The notes: generated from the sequence alone by a model not told the origin. A stretch of DNA of 64,000 nt from Antedon bifida (GCA_963402885.1 OY727095.1:1059001-1123000); one strand, 5' to 3'. Shown: positions 21,895-35,070, counted from the stretch's first letter. Made by a program: numbers and translations.

Positions 21895-22112
21895 TATAGT
21901 GATCAAGTTTTTGCAGTTGCAGCTCATAAACTGTGGAACAATCTTCCTAATTCAATTCAAAATGTACAATCTACTAAACTTCTCAAAACCCTTTTAAAAA
22001 CCCACCTGTAAATCAATCTGTTTTTTCTCCGATCTTTGTTCAAGCGCTTTCGGACAATGTGTAACAAAAAAATTGTATTGTTAAAAGCGCTATATAAATT
22101 TGACAACGTTAA
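21895..22112 (+). mobile_element. LINE 3' end (C-terminal peptide and tail)
   Basis: A plus-strand frame reads 'VAAHKLWNNLPNSIQNVQS' then 'KLLKTLLKTHL' and stop, a C-terminal pattern common to animal non-LTR retrotransposon reverse transcriptases. It is followed by 'aagcgctttcgga' and the tail 'aaagcgctatataaattt'. The rest of the element is missing (5' truncation), so it cannot move by itself. Confidence 0.7.
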
Positions 22113-22469
22113 AATACGAAAATAACTATTAAAAACAAAATAATATATCCTTACAAACAGAATTTTATTCTCATCGAAGGCATTACTACAGGTATGAAAC
22201 ACAATACAATTAATTTATTATATGTACAGTCTTTGTTTAATTTACAAAATGGATTTGATATTATGAAGGGATAAGAGTCACCTGATACACCAGTAGTTCA
22301 CAAATTTCATTTTATCTACCGTAATTCATTCTGATGTTTCTTTATTTACATATAAACTATTAACTATACATATTCAATTAATTTTTCACTGCAGACTTTT
22401 TAAATTCATTTTATAAATGTAAGATTAATCAGTTGTCTGTGAAAATTGATTCCATATAATGTTTGTTAA

Positions 22470-22514
22470 CCAGTGTTAGTATAATAATGATGGGAGTCAT
22501 TATACTAGCACTGG
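22470..22514. repeat. Short hairpin, arms about 17 nt
   Basis: 'ccagtgttagtataat' pairs with 'attatactagcactgg' around a 13-nt loop. It is too short for a typical animal pre-miRNA of 60-70 nt and its function is unknown. Confidence 0.5.
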
Positions 22515-23424
22515 ATTAGCATAAAATATAAAAGAATTAACCAAAATAAAAATGAATAATTATATAACCATTCAATGAATGACATAGAAAGTGCTAGGTG
22601 TGCCATTTATAACCAATTATTGTTGTTGTCCTATACAAAACAGGTTAACAATTTGGCAATGCAAAAAGCACATTAAGTTATTAAATATAAATATATTGAT
22701 GCAGCATTTTGAATGCATGACTTATCTGCAGAATGGAATCACAGTGACAGGTACAATCATAACAGATGATAATAATATTAATAATAAATATATATTTTTT
22801 TAGTTTACAGTTCATAAAATTAGACAAACTACAGTACAGTACAAATTGCAAACCTATTAGGATTTACAAACTACACGTACAAAAACACTAGCTTCACTTG
22901 CACAATGACAAAAACAAAAAGTTAATCATAAAGCAATGTGTTTAAAGAAGATGCAAAAAGCTATTATAAAGCACACAACCCCATCAATGGGTTGAAGATG
23001 TAATCAAACGGAATATGTGTGACAAAATATTAGTGAAACTACAGCAGTCATTTAAAGAATCCAATGCTTATTGTATATAAATCTATAACTATATCAGAGT
23101 AAAGAATATATATAGTCTTGTGTTGAGGTTATCACAAACTAATTGCTGTTATAGCAACATGTGTACTGTTGAAATGTATTTCCAAATAAGATTTAAGTAT
23201 GAGCCAGTCAGACTGTATCTTCTAATATCAGAATGTGTTGAAAATAGGAACATCGAAGGCACTATGCTACAATAAGAAGGTGCGCATATAGTTTAGACTG
23301 TTTGATAATACTGATGAATTGTCATAGTTATTTCACAGAAATCCTCTTCTTTAATAATGGCTGCTTACCAATTTGATTTAATCTTTTTGTTTAAAAATAT
23401 TTTTTGCTAGATAAATATTGAGCA

Positions 23425-26400
23425 TCATGACAAATGCTGGACAATTCTCAACTCTGAACTATTAACAACCAGACCGCCGTCTGACCCACTCATTTGGTCA
23501 TCGCTGTCGCTATTATATCCAATCACATCAATGTCATCTAAAGAAGAGAATAAATAGAACAAAAATCATGATTAAATTGGCAAGAAATCAAGAAAGTCAT
23601 GGTTGGAGAAGCAGGTTTCCAAAAAAAAAAAACAAAGTGAAGAAATTTATTAAAAGTGTGGTGTCTGTCAACAAACATTAATTTTGTTTTGACAAATAAA
23701 ATACCACAAAGTCAGAAGTGTGATATTTTTTTCATTATGTATTAAAAATTGATTATTCAACCAGGGCAGGCAATAACTCAGTACAAATAAGGAAACAAAA
23801 GCAGGAAAACAATAGCTATCGTCAGATGAGCACTTCCTCAAATAAAGGTATGTAATTCAAAATTATTAAAACTGTAATTATTTAATTAACCATGAAACAA
23901 TTTTGCATTGAAAAAACAAATCCACAGCATTCAATGAAAAAGTGTAACGCATGCAGTGCTGCAGCATTTTAATAACTGGCCTTGTTAATTTCTATAGATT
24001 GTCTGTTTAATACAAGGACAACATTTTGTTAATCAATAACTGATAAAATCACCTTTTTCAGAATCACTAGAAGATGAGAGACAGCTGCCAGTACTATCTT
24101 GTCTTGGTTTCCTAATTGATTCGCCACAATCGTTAAATTTACCAATTCTTTTCATCAAATGATATTGTTTTTGCTTAAGTTGCTCTTTTGCTGTGATAAG
24201 ATATTTATCTTCTTCTTCTAAATCCTGTAAATAGAGAATTCGATTAAAATTAAGAATACATACATGTCAGTCATTTGTGTAATAGTAATACATCTTGTAC
24301 AGTAAGTTTTGAAATGTATACCGTATATGTCCAAGTATAGTCCCAGGTTGGGGAGAATTGGGTTATTTACAAAATGTTAGTGTCCGGATTTAGCCTAAAT
24401 AAGGGGGTGGGGTTATACTCAAGAATGGTGGGATTAAACTCGATCTGATCATTTAACCAGGGATTACTATAGAAATCCTGCAATAAACATAATTTCAATG
24501 AAAATTCATTCAGCAATGTGTCACATTGTAGGTAGTATAGGTGGATTACATATTGGTAGTATTATCGTCTCCTCGACCAAACTTTGTGTCAAGGGGGAGT
24601 GGGGAAAAATTTAAATTTGGGTGTTTTACCACAACATAGCCATGATATTATAATAATTATTATCATAGTATATTGTAAAATGCATGTTCTGTGCTACTTT
24701 CATTTCACGTTTTCTATTGTAAATTGTATTCCAGTTTAATTCAAATCACATTTCTGTTTTTTAAATGGACAATAAAGTATATATGACTATATATGACTAT
24801 GACTAATTCATAAATATTTTAATGACTCTGTAAAACAAATACATTATAACAGTTTGAGTTAATACGACCCTGGGGTTTGTGTAATTTGAGTAGTTTTATT
24901 ATAATCAATACAGAGGTATTTGAACAATGATGCCAGCCTAGTCCACTTGCATTAGCATCATGTGTTTTAATTTTAATGGACAATTACTGTACTCAGTGTA
25001 CACTATTCAATCATGTGTTTGCAGAATGGAAACTGCATTGAAGCAAATTTTAATTTTAATTATTACTATTAGAATTAATTAGTTGAATAATGTATACATG
25101 TTCAATTTAATGTTAAAATACTATTGTTTTAAATTTATTTAGAAAATTACTACATTACAATTATTTAAAAGTAAATTTAGAATACTGCTACAGTATGACT
25201 ATACTATGACTTTGAGTACGAATTAAGATGTTAAACCTATGTTGGCTGGTGTACTTCCTTTCCACAAGCCTAATCCCATCCTCTGATTTTAAATGTTATT
25301 TCATTTAGTAAGGAGAGAAGTGACTTAAAAGCCCATGGATAATCTTACTCCATGGGGTAAACTGATGGTAACTACTATGTGTGCAGTGAACTGGAAAAGG
25401 GTTTCCCTCCTGTTGCTTCCTTGTTTTTCAGCTGCCCTGAATACAGGCTAATATAGCGCAATGAATACTTATTCTTGTTGAACCAGGCTTAAAACTCCCT
25501 TAAGGCTTATTAGCATTCTCCAGACAATTGTATCACCTGTTTAAAAATTGCATTGTTTTATTTTACCATGTAACCATGTGTGAATTGTATCGCAAATAAA
25601 CGTACGTAGAAGAATTTGCTGATAAAACGTGTAATATTGATAGTCTTATTTACTTTGCTACAAACTTTATGACTGTATTATGGTATTTAGCGTACCAAGG
25701 TACAGAATCCATGTTTGTTGTTTAAATTAATGATCGTGTTTACCATGTCACATGTCCCATATGACAACTAAGGCACTATTATCTATATGTGATAATTATT
25801 GTATTATATGTACAATATTCTATATTTATATAGGGGTTTTTTTCTAAATGCACTTCTATCAGGAAATAAGAACAACAAGCATTTCTACGCAAAGGTAGTT
25901 AACAATAGATATGTGGGCGATTGTAATACTGAAGTTCCTGACAAATAAATTGAAATCATTACTAAGCATTTAAACAAACAACTTAGCTTCTGTTAATATA
26001 ATCTAAATGTCAATTTAAGAGGAAACAAATTGTTATGTTATTTCTTAGGAAATTGTAATTTGTAAAAAAAAAATTTTTTGTAAATTGTAAAATATTGTTT
26101 GGCTAGTAAAACAATTGATATTTTAGAAATGGTAGAAACATAAAAAAAAATATTTTTTCATTCAAACCAAAAAATTAATATATCTATAAGCAAGTAAAAA
26201 CAATGAAATCACGAAAAATTATGATAAAAAACAATTAGTACTTACACGAATAAAGGCTTTTGCATTAGTTAATAGACCTAAAGTGGTATGTCTTGATGAT
26301 TCGGATTGCAATGGAACGATTTCTTTTAGTTTTTCAAGGCATGTTCGCAAATGTGCTCGCCTAATTAAGAAAAATAAAATTATTAATTACAAATATTTTA

Positions 26401-27863
26401 ATTTAAAGAGCAAGAAAAAATTTTTCAATATATTTTTTAATGACTGTTATGTTATACCAATAAGATAAGTATAATATTGACTAAAATTAACAGTACAGAG
26501 AATAATTTATTTTAAATGCATTAGTATATAAAAATCAATGATTTGTGAAAGCAAATAAAAAAATTTGCAAAAAAATATTATTGTAATATCAATAATACTG
26601 TATTATAAATTATATAGTATAGAATTCTGTAGTGGCAGTCATTCAACCAATTTATTATAGTGGAAAGTATATAATATTAATTCTGAAAAGGTTAATTGTT
26701 TACACTACGTGTGAATTAATTAGCACATGATACCAAGTAAAGCATGGTCACACCCAAATTACAATCATGAGACTGATTACCGCAAGATATAACAGGAGAT
26801 ACACACGTAACTAGCCATTCATTTCCTGACAATGAGCCTTACTACAACAACAATCAAATGAATGCAAATGCCACACAATGACTCATGCATAATTCATGAC
26901 TCAAGGTCAGCAAACAAGTATAAACGGCCCTGAGTTTTTGGCGGACTTCTATTGTATTCCCTTACCTGTTCTTCTCCAATTCATTGTGGGTTGAACGGCT
27001 GTGAAAGTTAAGAAAAAAAACAACAGATTTAATACTACATTTATCAATGGAAAGATAATAGTATTATTATAGGCCCTAGTAGTAAAACAAGTCACTCTCA
27101 AATATAAAAAATGCATGAAGCACATTTTGTATATAGCCTAGGCCTAAATAGTAATAAGAAGAGGAGGCCCAGAAGCCTATAATGATAATAATAACATTGT
27201 AGTATATGATTAAGTTTAATCATGATGGAGAAATATTCTCCATGGTTCAATCATCCCTTCGTGAAATTATGTGCAGAATTTCAAAACAGTCACAAACCTG
27301 CTTGTATTATAATTTCGTTTTGACTTCATTTTTCGTTTAATATTTTCATGATGATTACGTGGTAAAGTGGAAGCATATCCATGTTCTAAAATGTAATAGA
27401 AAAGAGTATTTTAATTTGTATCTAGCCTAGGTAGGGTCAATTATTTATCTGATCGACAACAATGTTTATCCCTCGTCCAGGGATGGGCTGATCGATTGAG
27501 AAAAACAAAATAAATTTTAAAAATACAACTCAAGTATAATTTTTTTCTTTAAAAAATTACTGAATTGAATAAGTAAAAATACCAAATTTAGTATGAATAT
27601 ATTAGTCCTCTTCCGCCTACTTTGGAAATTCCATAGGCCTATCTCTGTATTATTTACTTTCTGACGAAGCAGACAAGTCTTGACATCCCGATCCATGTTG
27701 GTACATTGCCTGTGTAAAGCATTGCCTTGAATGAATTGATCATCAGCTGTCAAAACGGAAACGTTCCAAGTTTATGGACAAAATCATGAAACTAACCTTT
27801 TTCCCGTCTCTCTAAAAACTCTGCAGCTTGAAGAAGTTGAGATACGTTAATCATTGATGCCAT
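23425..27863 (-). CDS. MAX dimerization protein (MXD/MXI1 family), six exons
   Basis: Exons in transcript order: 27863-27797, 27385-27298, 26998-26966, 26360-26246, 24224-24053, 23537-23425. All joins are in frame and give 195 residues. The N-terminus '[17 protein letters not shown]' is the amphipathic SIN3-interaction domain. 'EHGYAS' follows, as in vertebrate MXD1 and MXI1. A bHLH-zipper starts at '[20 protein letters not shown]' (basic region with the E-K-N-R-R core), continues '[17 protein letters not shown]' and a leucine-heptad region through '[15 protein letters not shown]'. The C-terminus is acidic and Ser-rich. The family binds CACGTG as a heterodimer with MAX and recruits SIN3-HDAC to oppose MYC in the nucleus. 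The sequence does not let me assign one vertebrate paralog; a single pro-ortholog is likely. Confidence 0.95.
24315..24460. repeat. Interspersed repeat in MXD intron 4
   Basis: Second copy of the repeat at 19205-19345, with 'accgtatatgtccaagtata' and 'gggggtggggttatactcaa'. The 2-kb intron around it otherwise shows only AT-rich sequence, including a 'tatatgactatatatgacta' tail-like tract near 24778-24800 preceded by 'acaataaagtat', which resembles a retroelement end. Confidence 0.4.
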
Positions 27864-28021
27864 TATAAATAGTAAAACCTCCAAAAAACAGAGAAATAGT
27901 TAGGAATTTTTCAACCTCAGACAACAACGTTTCGGGTCACTCAGCTGGTTTGTTTTGCTCACACTTGGTACGTTTCGTTCTACACGCACGTTGATGATGA
28001 GGTCAAATGCAAACAAAGAGT

Positions 28022-29151
28022 CACGTGGATCGTTCTTGTCTATGATTGGTGCTTCTTCTCCAAGTTACCGACGCTATTTTTAGTAGACCAATCAAAACAA
28101 CTGTTACAAAAACACAGTCCATGGCGTATCCACGTGGTATATAATAATACCACACCCAGCATAACAACAACATCACCGGAGTTGTCACGCACACACACGT
28201 TTTACACCATGTGTCTTTATTTCGCATGAGTGTATTACAAACAATGGTGGATTAACTGTGCATTATCCAAATCAGTATAAAATAAATGTTATAGACATTT
28301 TTTTTAAATACATATAGTAGGCCTAGGCTCAGATCTAAACAAAATTAGTTAGCTCTGAAGCATAATAATACTAATAGGCAGTCAACAGTAATTATCCAAA
28401 TAAAAAAACTTCAGTCGACTGTGCGTAGAGGCCTACAAACGTCCATTCGGAATATACATGCTGTTATGTGACCTAATAATATTAATAACAGGTTACAGTT
28501 AATATTAATTAGAATTATAATTAAAAGCTTATGATAACAACTATTTGATTTATTCTCACATGTTTAAATAGATCTATATCACAGTTCAACGTAAATTCAG
28601 ACGCGATTAAAACTTCTACTTTATAATTTCAAAAATGTTTAGAGGAATACTAGCTTTTATTTACCGATATGTATATTTTTGTAAATAATTTCTATATGTG
28701 GATATACAATCGAAAAAAGGGTTAACATTTAGTGATAGTAATAAATAATATAGGTTAAGGTTCGGCATGCACTTTTTAAAAGACACTGTAACTTTTCAAC
28801 GTTTTCCTCGTTTGTTTAATAAATTTAATAAAACATAGGTATAGGCCTAAATAATTAAATCTTCGTGTGGGTGAACTGGACTATCTATCTATATTCTAAA
28901 TTAATTTAGAAGATCTCCGTTTTGGTGTTCTAGTCTCTAAAGCAGTAAAAAAAATTCTGCAAAATGTTAAATTATATAGAAACGTAGCATTTGGGAATAG
29001 TATTTTTTTCTCTTCTGTATGTTTTTGGTCTATATGCCATGTTTTAATTTTTATTTTTAGTTATTGCATGTCAGTTGGAATTCCCGTTTAGTTTTTATTG
29101 GCACTATATATTATTTCTAGAAACGCAGGGCCATTGTATCAAACCCACGTG
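28022..29151. promoter_or_regulatory. MXD-RAB28 intergenic region with three CACGTG E-boxes
   Basis: Perfect CACGTG sites lie at 28022-28027, 28131-28136 and 29146-29151. CCAAT boxes lie at 28088-28092 (plus) and as ATTGG near 28041. The first two E-boxes are 160-275 bp upstream of the MXD start codon. CACGTG is the site bound by MYC-MAX and MXD-MAX, so self-regulation is plausible, but no binding data exist here. Confidence 0.45.
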
Positions 29152-29519
29152 TTATATACATGATCACATGGTTGAACATAATCAATATACTTTCGATTAC
29201 ACCGATCCGTTGCGTAAATGATTTGGACAATAACATCGTCGCGGTGTTTGCATCACAATGGGTTTATTACAATCGTTTATTACAATACTATTTCGAACAA
29301 ACAAGCCAATGAATATTAATGGTTGAATCGGATATTTAAATGCATTGAAAAAATCATAGATAAGAAATACTGAGGTGCAGGCAATTATTTTAATATTTTT
29401 AATTATTTGTTATTTAATATTATTAGTTGAATGTATACGGCCGGTACATACATGCCCGTCAGTCTAAATGCTGCACTCAAAACGAATAAGTTTTTTGAAA
29501 CACTCATTTTTTAGTTTTA

Positions 29520-29700
29520 AAGATGTATTGTCCCCTAGAACATGAAAAATGAAGATTAATTAAAAAAGACTTTGAATAGGCCATTTCACAGTTTTAATCA
29601 CTTCGGTGGAAAAAAAAAGAATTTCATTAATAAAAAGACAAAATAACGATTATGTGACATTAAAATGGCATTCAACAAAAACATTGATCAACATTGATAG
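29520..29700. mobile_element. Interspersed repeat, 'TTTTTCAGGGG' family, copy 3
   Basis: 'gaacatgaaaaatgaagatt', 'ggccatttcacagttttaat', 'aaaaagacaaaataa' and 'gtgacattaaaatggcattc' occur in the family order. The right end is missing. It lies between the MXD and RAB28 genes. Confidence 0.6.
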
Positions 29701-30277
29701 ATAGAGAAAGTCTTTTTTTATAAATTCAATTAAATAAATCTACGTAAAATTCAAACGTACTTGATTTGAAAAACTGTCGAATCAAACCAAATAATTAAAT
29801 TTTAAATGAATAGGCCTGTCATTTTAAAATGTAAAAAAAATAATAGTATTAAATGCAATATAAATAAGCTTATCAATTATAATGTCACCCGATTTCTTTT
29901 CCAAGAAAATAGGCCTATAATATCGCGCGCGTAAACTTCATTTTTTTCGCGCGCATATGCAGCATGGTGGTAAACATGGACGTACCTGGGGGTTCATATG
30001 AATTGAAGAATATTAAATTTGATGATTGATGATTATGACGATGATAAGAAAGCAGCAGCAGTCATAAAACACGGCTGTACTACAAAGACTAACAACAACA
30101 GTTTTCGTTGCAATGGTGATGTTTTGATTGCACACGGTGTGTGATGTAAAAAATGAAAGTAACTAGGGCCTAGCTAACCTTATATTAACAAGCTTTTAAT
30201 TTGTGCATCGTTGAAAATAAAACCTGTTCTGTAGCTTTTAGACATTTGTAGATGCTCTGAAAACAATTTGTATTGAG

Positions 30278-33200
30278 ATGTCTGATTCAGAAGATGAATC
30301 AACTGACAGAGAAAAACAGCTGAAAATCGTTTTGTTGGGAGACGGTGCCTCTGGAAAGGTGAGTGAGACCGAGGAAGCTGCCTGTCGCCTGCGAGAAAAT
30401 CCTATACTACTAGGCCTAGCTAGCCTATGGGAACTATAATACAGATGCCTACTACAAGTACAAAATACAACTGTTTAATAGACACTAGGCCTAGGCCCTA
30501 TTATTAATATCTGATCTGATTACTGCATAAATGATAATATTTTTACCATTTTAACGGTTTAACCATCATTTTATTTTGACAATTTTAGGCATAAATGGCA
30601 TATAGGCCCTAGTAGGTATTGGCTTTTATTTTATGTATGTAAAAGTTATGGCCTTATTATTTATAATAATAATACAAAAAGAAAACTTGGGCTATTAATA
30701 TTAAATAAGGTCTTCTACTAAGCGTACCACTTTAGCCTAGATAGTAGGCTTAGAACCAATAAACAATTAAATGAATGAAATATTGATTATATTTTCGTTA
30801 GTATAGTAATAATAGTAATAATAATATGTAAAGTAATACTAAATTATTTGTTTTAGACATCATTGGCAACTCGTTATTCTCAAAATCAATTTGGAAAGCA
30901 ATATCAACAAACAGTTGGTCTAGATTTTTTCTTACAGAGGATAGTAATTGGAGGTAACATCTTTTACTTTATACAATTTTTTTCTTATAATTTATACGTC
31001 TCACTTTCTCAATTGCAGATTTGTATACTGTGTACTACTTGTAGAAAATAACTAAAATTGAATTGAGTATGTCTTTATAAGCTTTATGAAAACACTAGGC
31101 AAATCCCTACAAAGGTTGACGTTTGGTACAAATAAAGCATATATAATAACATTAATGTTCGTTTATGGTAAAATGATAAAAGAAAGAAATAAAGATGAAA
31201 CAAATTATCGCAATAGGCCCATATAGTATTTAATTTCACATAAAATTTATTTTATAACCTTAAATTAGATCCAAAAATATGTAGGGAACGTGTCTTTAAT
31301 TTTTGTTCTATATATAGGTAAAAGTCATGTGACGTTACAAGTGTGGGACATAGGAGGACAGACACTTGGCGGAAAGATGCTAGAAAATTATATATATGGT
31401 GCTCATGTAAGAAGAAATTATTCAGTTATATTTATCATCAATAATATTAATGAGAGTGTCCCTGTAACTAGAAAAAGAAAGAAATAAGTACTACTGTTAA
31501 TGGTCATCTTAAATTTTTAATTGCGTTTTCTTACAGAATAACAATAATACATTAAATATTAATTCTCACAGATTTTCTCATCTTTTCTGAGGTCTGTAGA
31601 GGGCCTAATATGAATGTCCTCAGTTTTCAGTTAAGCTTGAGGACGATAATAAATACCTTTACCTTAATTCATTTTCATTTTCACCGGACAGTTTAACATT
31701 TCTTCTACGCCTGTAAATTTAAAGTTGTATGAAGTTGAATTTTATCATATTCTGTATAATTTATATATTTTTTTATCAGTACTAAAGCCTTGTCTAGACT
31801 AAACTAAACTTTAAAACTTCATCACATTTTTTTGTCACATAAAGTTTGATAGTGTAGACAGAGCTTTAGAAATTGGCTTCTTAATTCTTTATTAATATTA
31901 TATTATTATTATTTATAGGGTATTCTCTTAGTATATGATATCACAAACTACAATAGTTTTGAGAATGTCGAGGATTGGTTTCAGAAAGTTAAAAAGGTGT
32001 TCAGTGAAGCAGATAGTCTACCAAGCATCATGTTAGTTGGCAATAAAAGTAAGTTTGTGTCCTAATGACTTTATGAAAAGTGATGAATTGAATTGTCAAT
32101 TTATAAACATTCTATTGTCCTCGAGTGTATCATTTTACTCTTTGGTTTCTACTCTGAATCCGGAAATCATGTGTGAATTTTTTACTTTTTGGCTTCTATA
32201 CCTATTTTCTAGCGATGGATCCCCAGCATAAGTTGTTCAGAAATAAAGTTTAATTGAAAGAACACGTATGTTGGGTCTTTCGGAATATTACTCAAGATCC
32301 TCTTGCATTACAATGTCAACTACATTCTTCCAAAGGCCACTAGTGATACAGTACACTTCAAAGAACCCAATGCATGTATTATAAGAGTAAGGGGTTACCT
32401 CAGTGTAGCGGTCCATCATCCCCTGCCATTCAACTTGGAAGGCACTGCTGGCTGCCATGGGTCCTCTGCAGAAGGCCTAATCCTCAGTTTTTTTAACATT
32501 GTACCATGTATATAATGTTTTTTTATCAGTGGATTTAGAACACATAAGGGCAGTGAAGCAGGACAGACACCACAAGCTTTGTTCCGAGCACAATCTACTA
32601 AGTCATTTTGTATCAGCAAAGACTGGAGACTCGGTAAGAGTAATACACTAGGCCCCCAATCCCCCCCCCCCCCCCCCTTCGTTGTCATCCATTCCTTTTT
32701 TTCATATTCTTCCTTAGTTAAAAACATTGACAATAACTTACAGTATTCAATTTTTTGGTAAACTAGATCTTGAACTCTTTTCTTATGTTCTTTATTTTTG
32801 TTATGTCTTTATAATTATCTGACGAAATAAATAAATTAAACAGCAGCGAGTCCTTGACGGCCAACTACCATTCACTTTCCATTTGCCAGAGAATATCCAT
32901 AATATTGAATAACATAAATAAATTATCTAGATTAAGGAAATACAAATATATCCTATTCTTTTACTGTTTGTTGACATATTGCTATGGCAGCAAAGTTTTC
33001 TTAGGGTATTACCGATATTGTGTACAGGTATTTCAAAGTATAATGACAGGTATTTTCAGACCAATAAATGCAGCGGCGCATCTATTGAACTTCGGTTGTG
33101 GTTTAGTTTCGTTTCTACAGATTTAACTGTTCATTGTTATATAAAATTGAATTGAACACTAATTTTTAAGTATTAATAGATAAAGAGAAATTATCCACAT

Positions 33201-34531
33201 TTACGTCATGCTGTGTAATTTCCCCAATTGTTAAAGTGTATATCAATTGACTGGTGTTAGTGCTGTCATGGTTCATTTGTTACTTTTACAACTGCTGTTA
33301 CCTAGCATATATTGTTCAGTTATTCCAAATGTTGTAATAAAATACTGTAATCCTAAAGAATGAAAACAATTTTAAGACCTATTATATAAATTTCACATCT
33401 TTCATAAAGTATTGTGTATTATGCTATTTTTAAACGGTTTCGTTCTTATTTTCCATGAATGACAAGCTACTATGTTTAATTTAATCTCACCACTATGTAT
33501 AAGATTATGTAGTGAAGGTTAAATGTATAGTTCAATTTATATCCTTTTTAAAATAAGGTTTCTGAAATGTAGTTCAGTCTCTACTTTCTTAATCTGTCCA
33601 GTTTTTTTTTTTTTACGAACCCCCTTTTCAAAGTACAGTACAGAGTTCAGTAGTGAAGTATGGTAAATAGGCCTAACTGGCCTGGCTCATGAATATTTTT
33701 CCTCTTTTGAAGAAAAAACGAACCCTCCTGGCTACAGACTTACTCTGTAGTCTTATACTGACAACCCTTCCCTACTCCAACATACACCCCCTCCCCCACC
33801 CCCGGTATTTTTATCAAGCCTCCGTCTTCCTTTGGCTTAAATAGTACCCAGTCACGACTACATTAATTTACTGCTTTTTTTTTTTTGTATTTCAGATAAA
33901 TCTATGCTTTAAAAAGTTAGCTGCCGATATTTTAGGTTTGAAACTTACAAAATCTGATCTAGAACAGACTACAGTATCCTTTTCATGCAATTTTATTTGT
34001 TTTTAACTCAATTTTATTTGTTTTTTAACTCAATTTTATTTGTTTTTTAACTCATGGTCATGATGTTGAGAAACTTTATTTTCAGGATATAACAGAAGAA
34101 TAAGTTTGCATATAACATTAATATTTAGTGAACGGTGTACTATAACAAAAATCCATACACAGGATTTGAACCCCGGTCACCAAGTTTGTAAGTAATCTTA
34201 CTCTAAGCTTTTAAACTGTAGCCATAATAGTTTTGTTTAACTCTATAATATTCCATTCTGTTAATGGTGGGTTCTTTGCTGTTGAATGTGAATTGAAATT
34301 CTTAAAAAAATATAAGATAAACCTACGACACATTTTTTTTCAATATTGATGTCATTTATAAATCAATGCCGACTGAATAATTAGTGAATTAGTAATAATG
34401 AAAGACGTTGCTTCCTTATCTATCAAATTCAGCAAGTTGTAAAGGCAGAGATAGTGAATTACAGTAACTCAGCATCGTTACCACGACACCCAGCAAGGCA
34501 ACCAAGAAGCTCAATGTGTTCAGTCATGTGA
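30278..34531 (+). CDS. RAB28: Ras-related protein RAB28, seven exons
   Basis: Exons 30278-30358, 30857-30953, 31318-31406, 31919-32048, 32530-32633, 33896-33973 and 34433-34531 join in frame to 225 residues (human about 221). The P-loop is GDGASGKTS (residues about 20-28), switch I has 'TVGLDFF', and switch II is 'WDIGGQT', with the DIGGQ form typical of RAB28 in place of DTAGQ. Nucleotide-base motifs are 'GNKMD' and 'SAKTG'. The C-terminus '[11 protein letters not shown]' ends in a CaaX box, which fits farnesylation of this atypical RAB rather than the usual double-cysteine geranylgeranylation. RAB28 is linked to cilia (IFT and BBSome), photoreceptor disc shedding and retromer-related traffic. 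Exon 6 uses a GTATCC donor, the weakest site in the model. Confidence 0.96.
31585..31672 (+). mobile_element. Retroelement-like tail fragment in RAB28 intron 3
   Basis: 'ggtctgtagagggcc', 'agttaagcttgagg' and 'gataataaatacctttacct' match the reverse complement of 4478-4590. The A/T-rich end with a repeated 'accttta' resembles a non-LTR tail. Confidence 0.4.
31785..31866. mobile_element. Palindromic MITE, 'GTCTACACTATCAAA' family, copy 6 (deleted)
   Basis: An 82-bp internally deleted copy. 'aaagccttgtctagact' at the left, and 'cacataaagtttgatagtgt' plus 'agacagagcttt' at the right. It lies 52 bp before RAB28 exon 4, inside the region where the branch point and polypyrimidine tract would lie nearby. 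Confidence 0.65.
32661..32677. repeat. 17-nt C homopolymer in RAB28 intron 5
   Basis: An uninterrupted run of 17 C residues follows 'ccccc aat', 28 bp after the exon 5 donor. The minus strand is a G-run with G-quadruplex potential. Length is likely polymorphic and error-prone in sequencing. Confidence 0.9.
33986..34056. repeat. About 22-bp tandem repeat, three copies
   Basis: 'caattttatttgttttttaa' plus 'ct' repeats three times directly after the RAB28 exon 6 donor, in intron 6. The region is pyrimidine-rich. Confidence 0.8.
34145..34195 (-). mobile_element. tRNA-like SINE head remnant in RAB28 intron 6
   Basis: On the minus strand 'ggggttcaaatcc' (34162-34174) is a good tRNA B box, preceded by 'acaaacttggtgaccg'. 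No full cloverleaf or A box of good quality is seen, so a SINE remnant is more likely than a tRNA gene. Confidence 0.4.
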
Positions 34532-34797
34532 CACCTATTATCAACATTTTGTTTTAAATACTCATATATATTATTTCAAATGTATTCTATCCAGTCATTT
34601 CTATCCAGACCAAATATTATAGTCCTCCTCAGTTCTGAAAAGAAAATTAATTCTGACCAATCAAATGCTAGCATACTAGATACTCATCTGTGATTGGGCA
34701 TGAAATCACAACTACCGTAACTAACTTTGAATGAGTGTTCTGCAAGTTGACAACTTGGTAATACAGGTACCATGAACATACAGTATAAATTAGGTCC

Positions 34798-35070
34798 ATG
34801 GTAATACAAAATGTATTATTAGGATAAAGCTGAGCTTTACAATTACATTGTTAAAAGGGGTGGGGAAAACCTCCTTTTGTTCTTATGACAACTCTCATGG
34901 GAAGGACACATGAGTGTCATGCAGAAAAAAGTTGGTAATAAAATGTATTATGATAAAGCCAGGCTTTACAAATATATTTTGAAAGGGGTGGGAAAAATCT
35001 CGCTTCTTATAAAACACTATTATCCAACCCTTCAGAATATATTGACAACTCCCATGGAAAGACATATTTG
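34798..35070. repeat. Diverged tandem duplication, about 130 bp
   Basis: 'ggtaatacaaaatgtattat', 'gctttacaattacattg', 'aaaggggtggggaaaa' and 'acaactctcatgggaagg' recur in order as 'ggtaataaaatgtattatg', 'ggctttacaaatatattt', 'aaaggggtgggaaaa' and 'acaactcccatggaaag'. It is older than the perfect 176-bp duplication at 21189. Confidence 0.7.

Noticed and set aside
22470-22514. A microRNA precursor
   Set aside because: The hairpin arms are only about 17 nt, shorter than a usual animal pre-miRNA.
34145-34195. A possible tRNA gene on the minus strand
   Set aside because: Only the B box is convincing; no acceptor stem pairing or full cloverleaf could be made.
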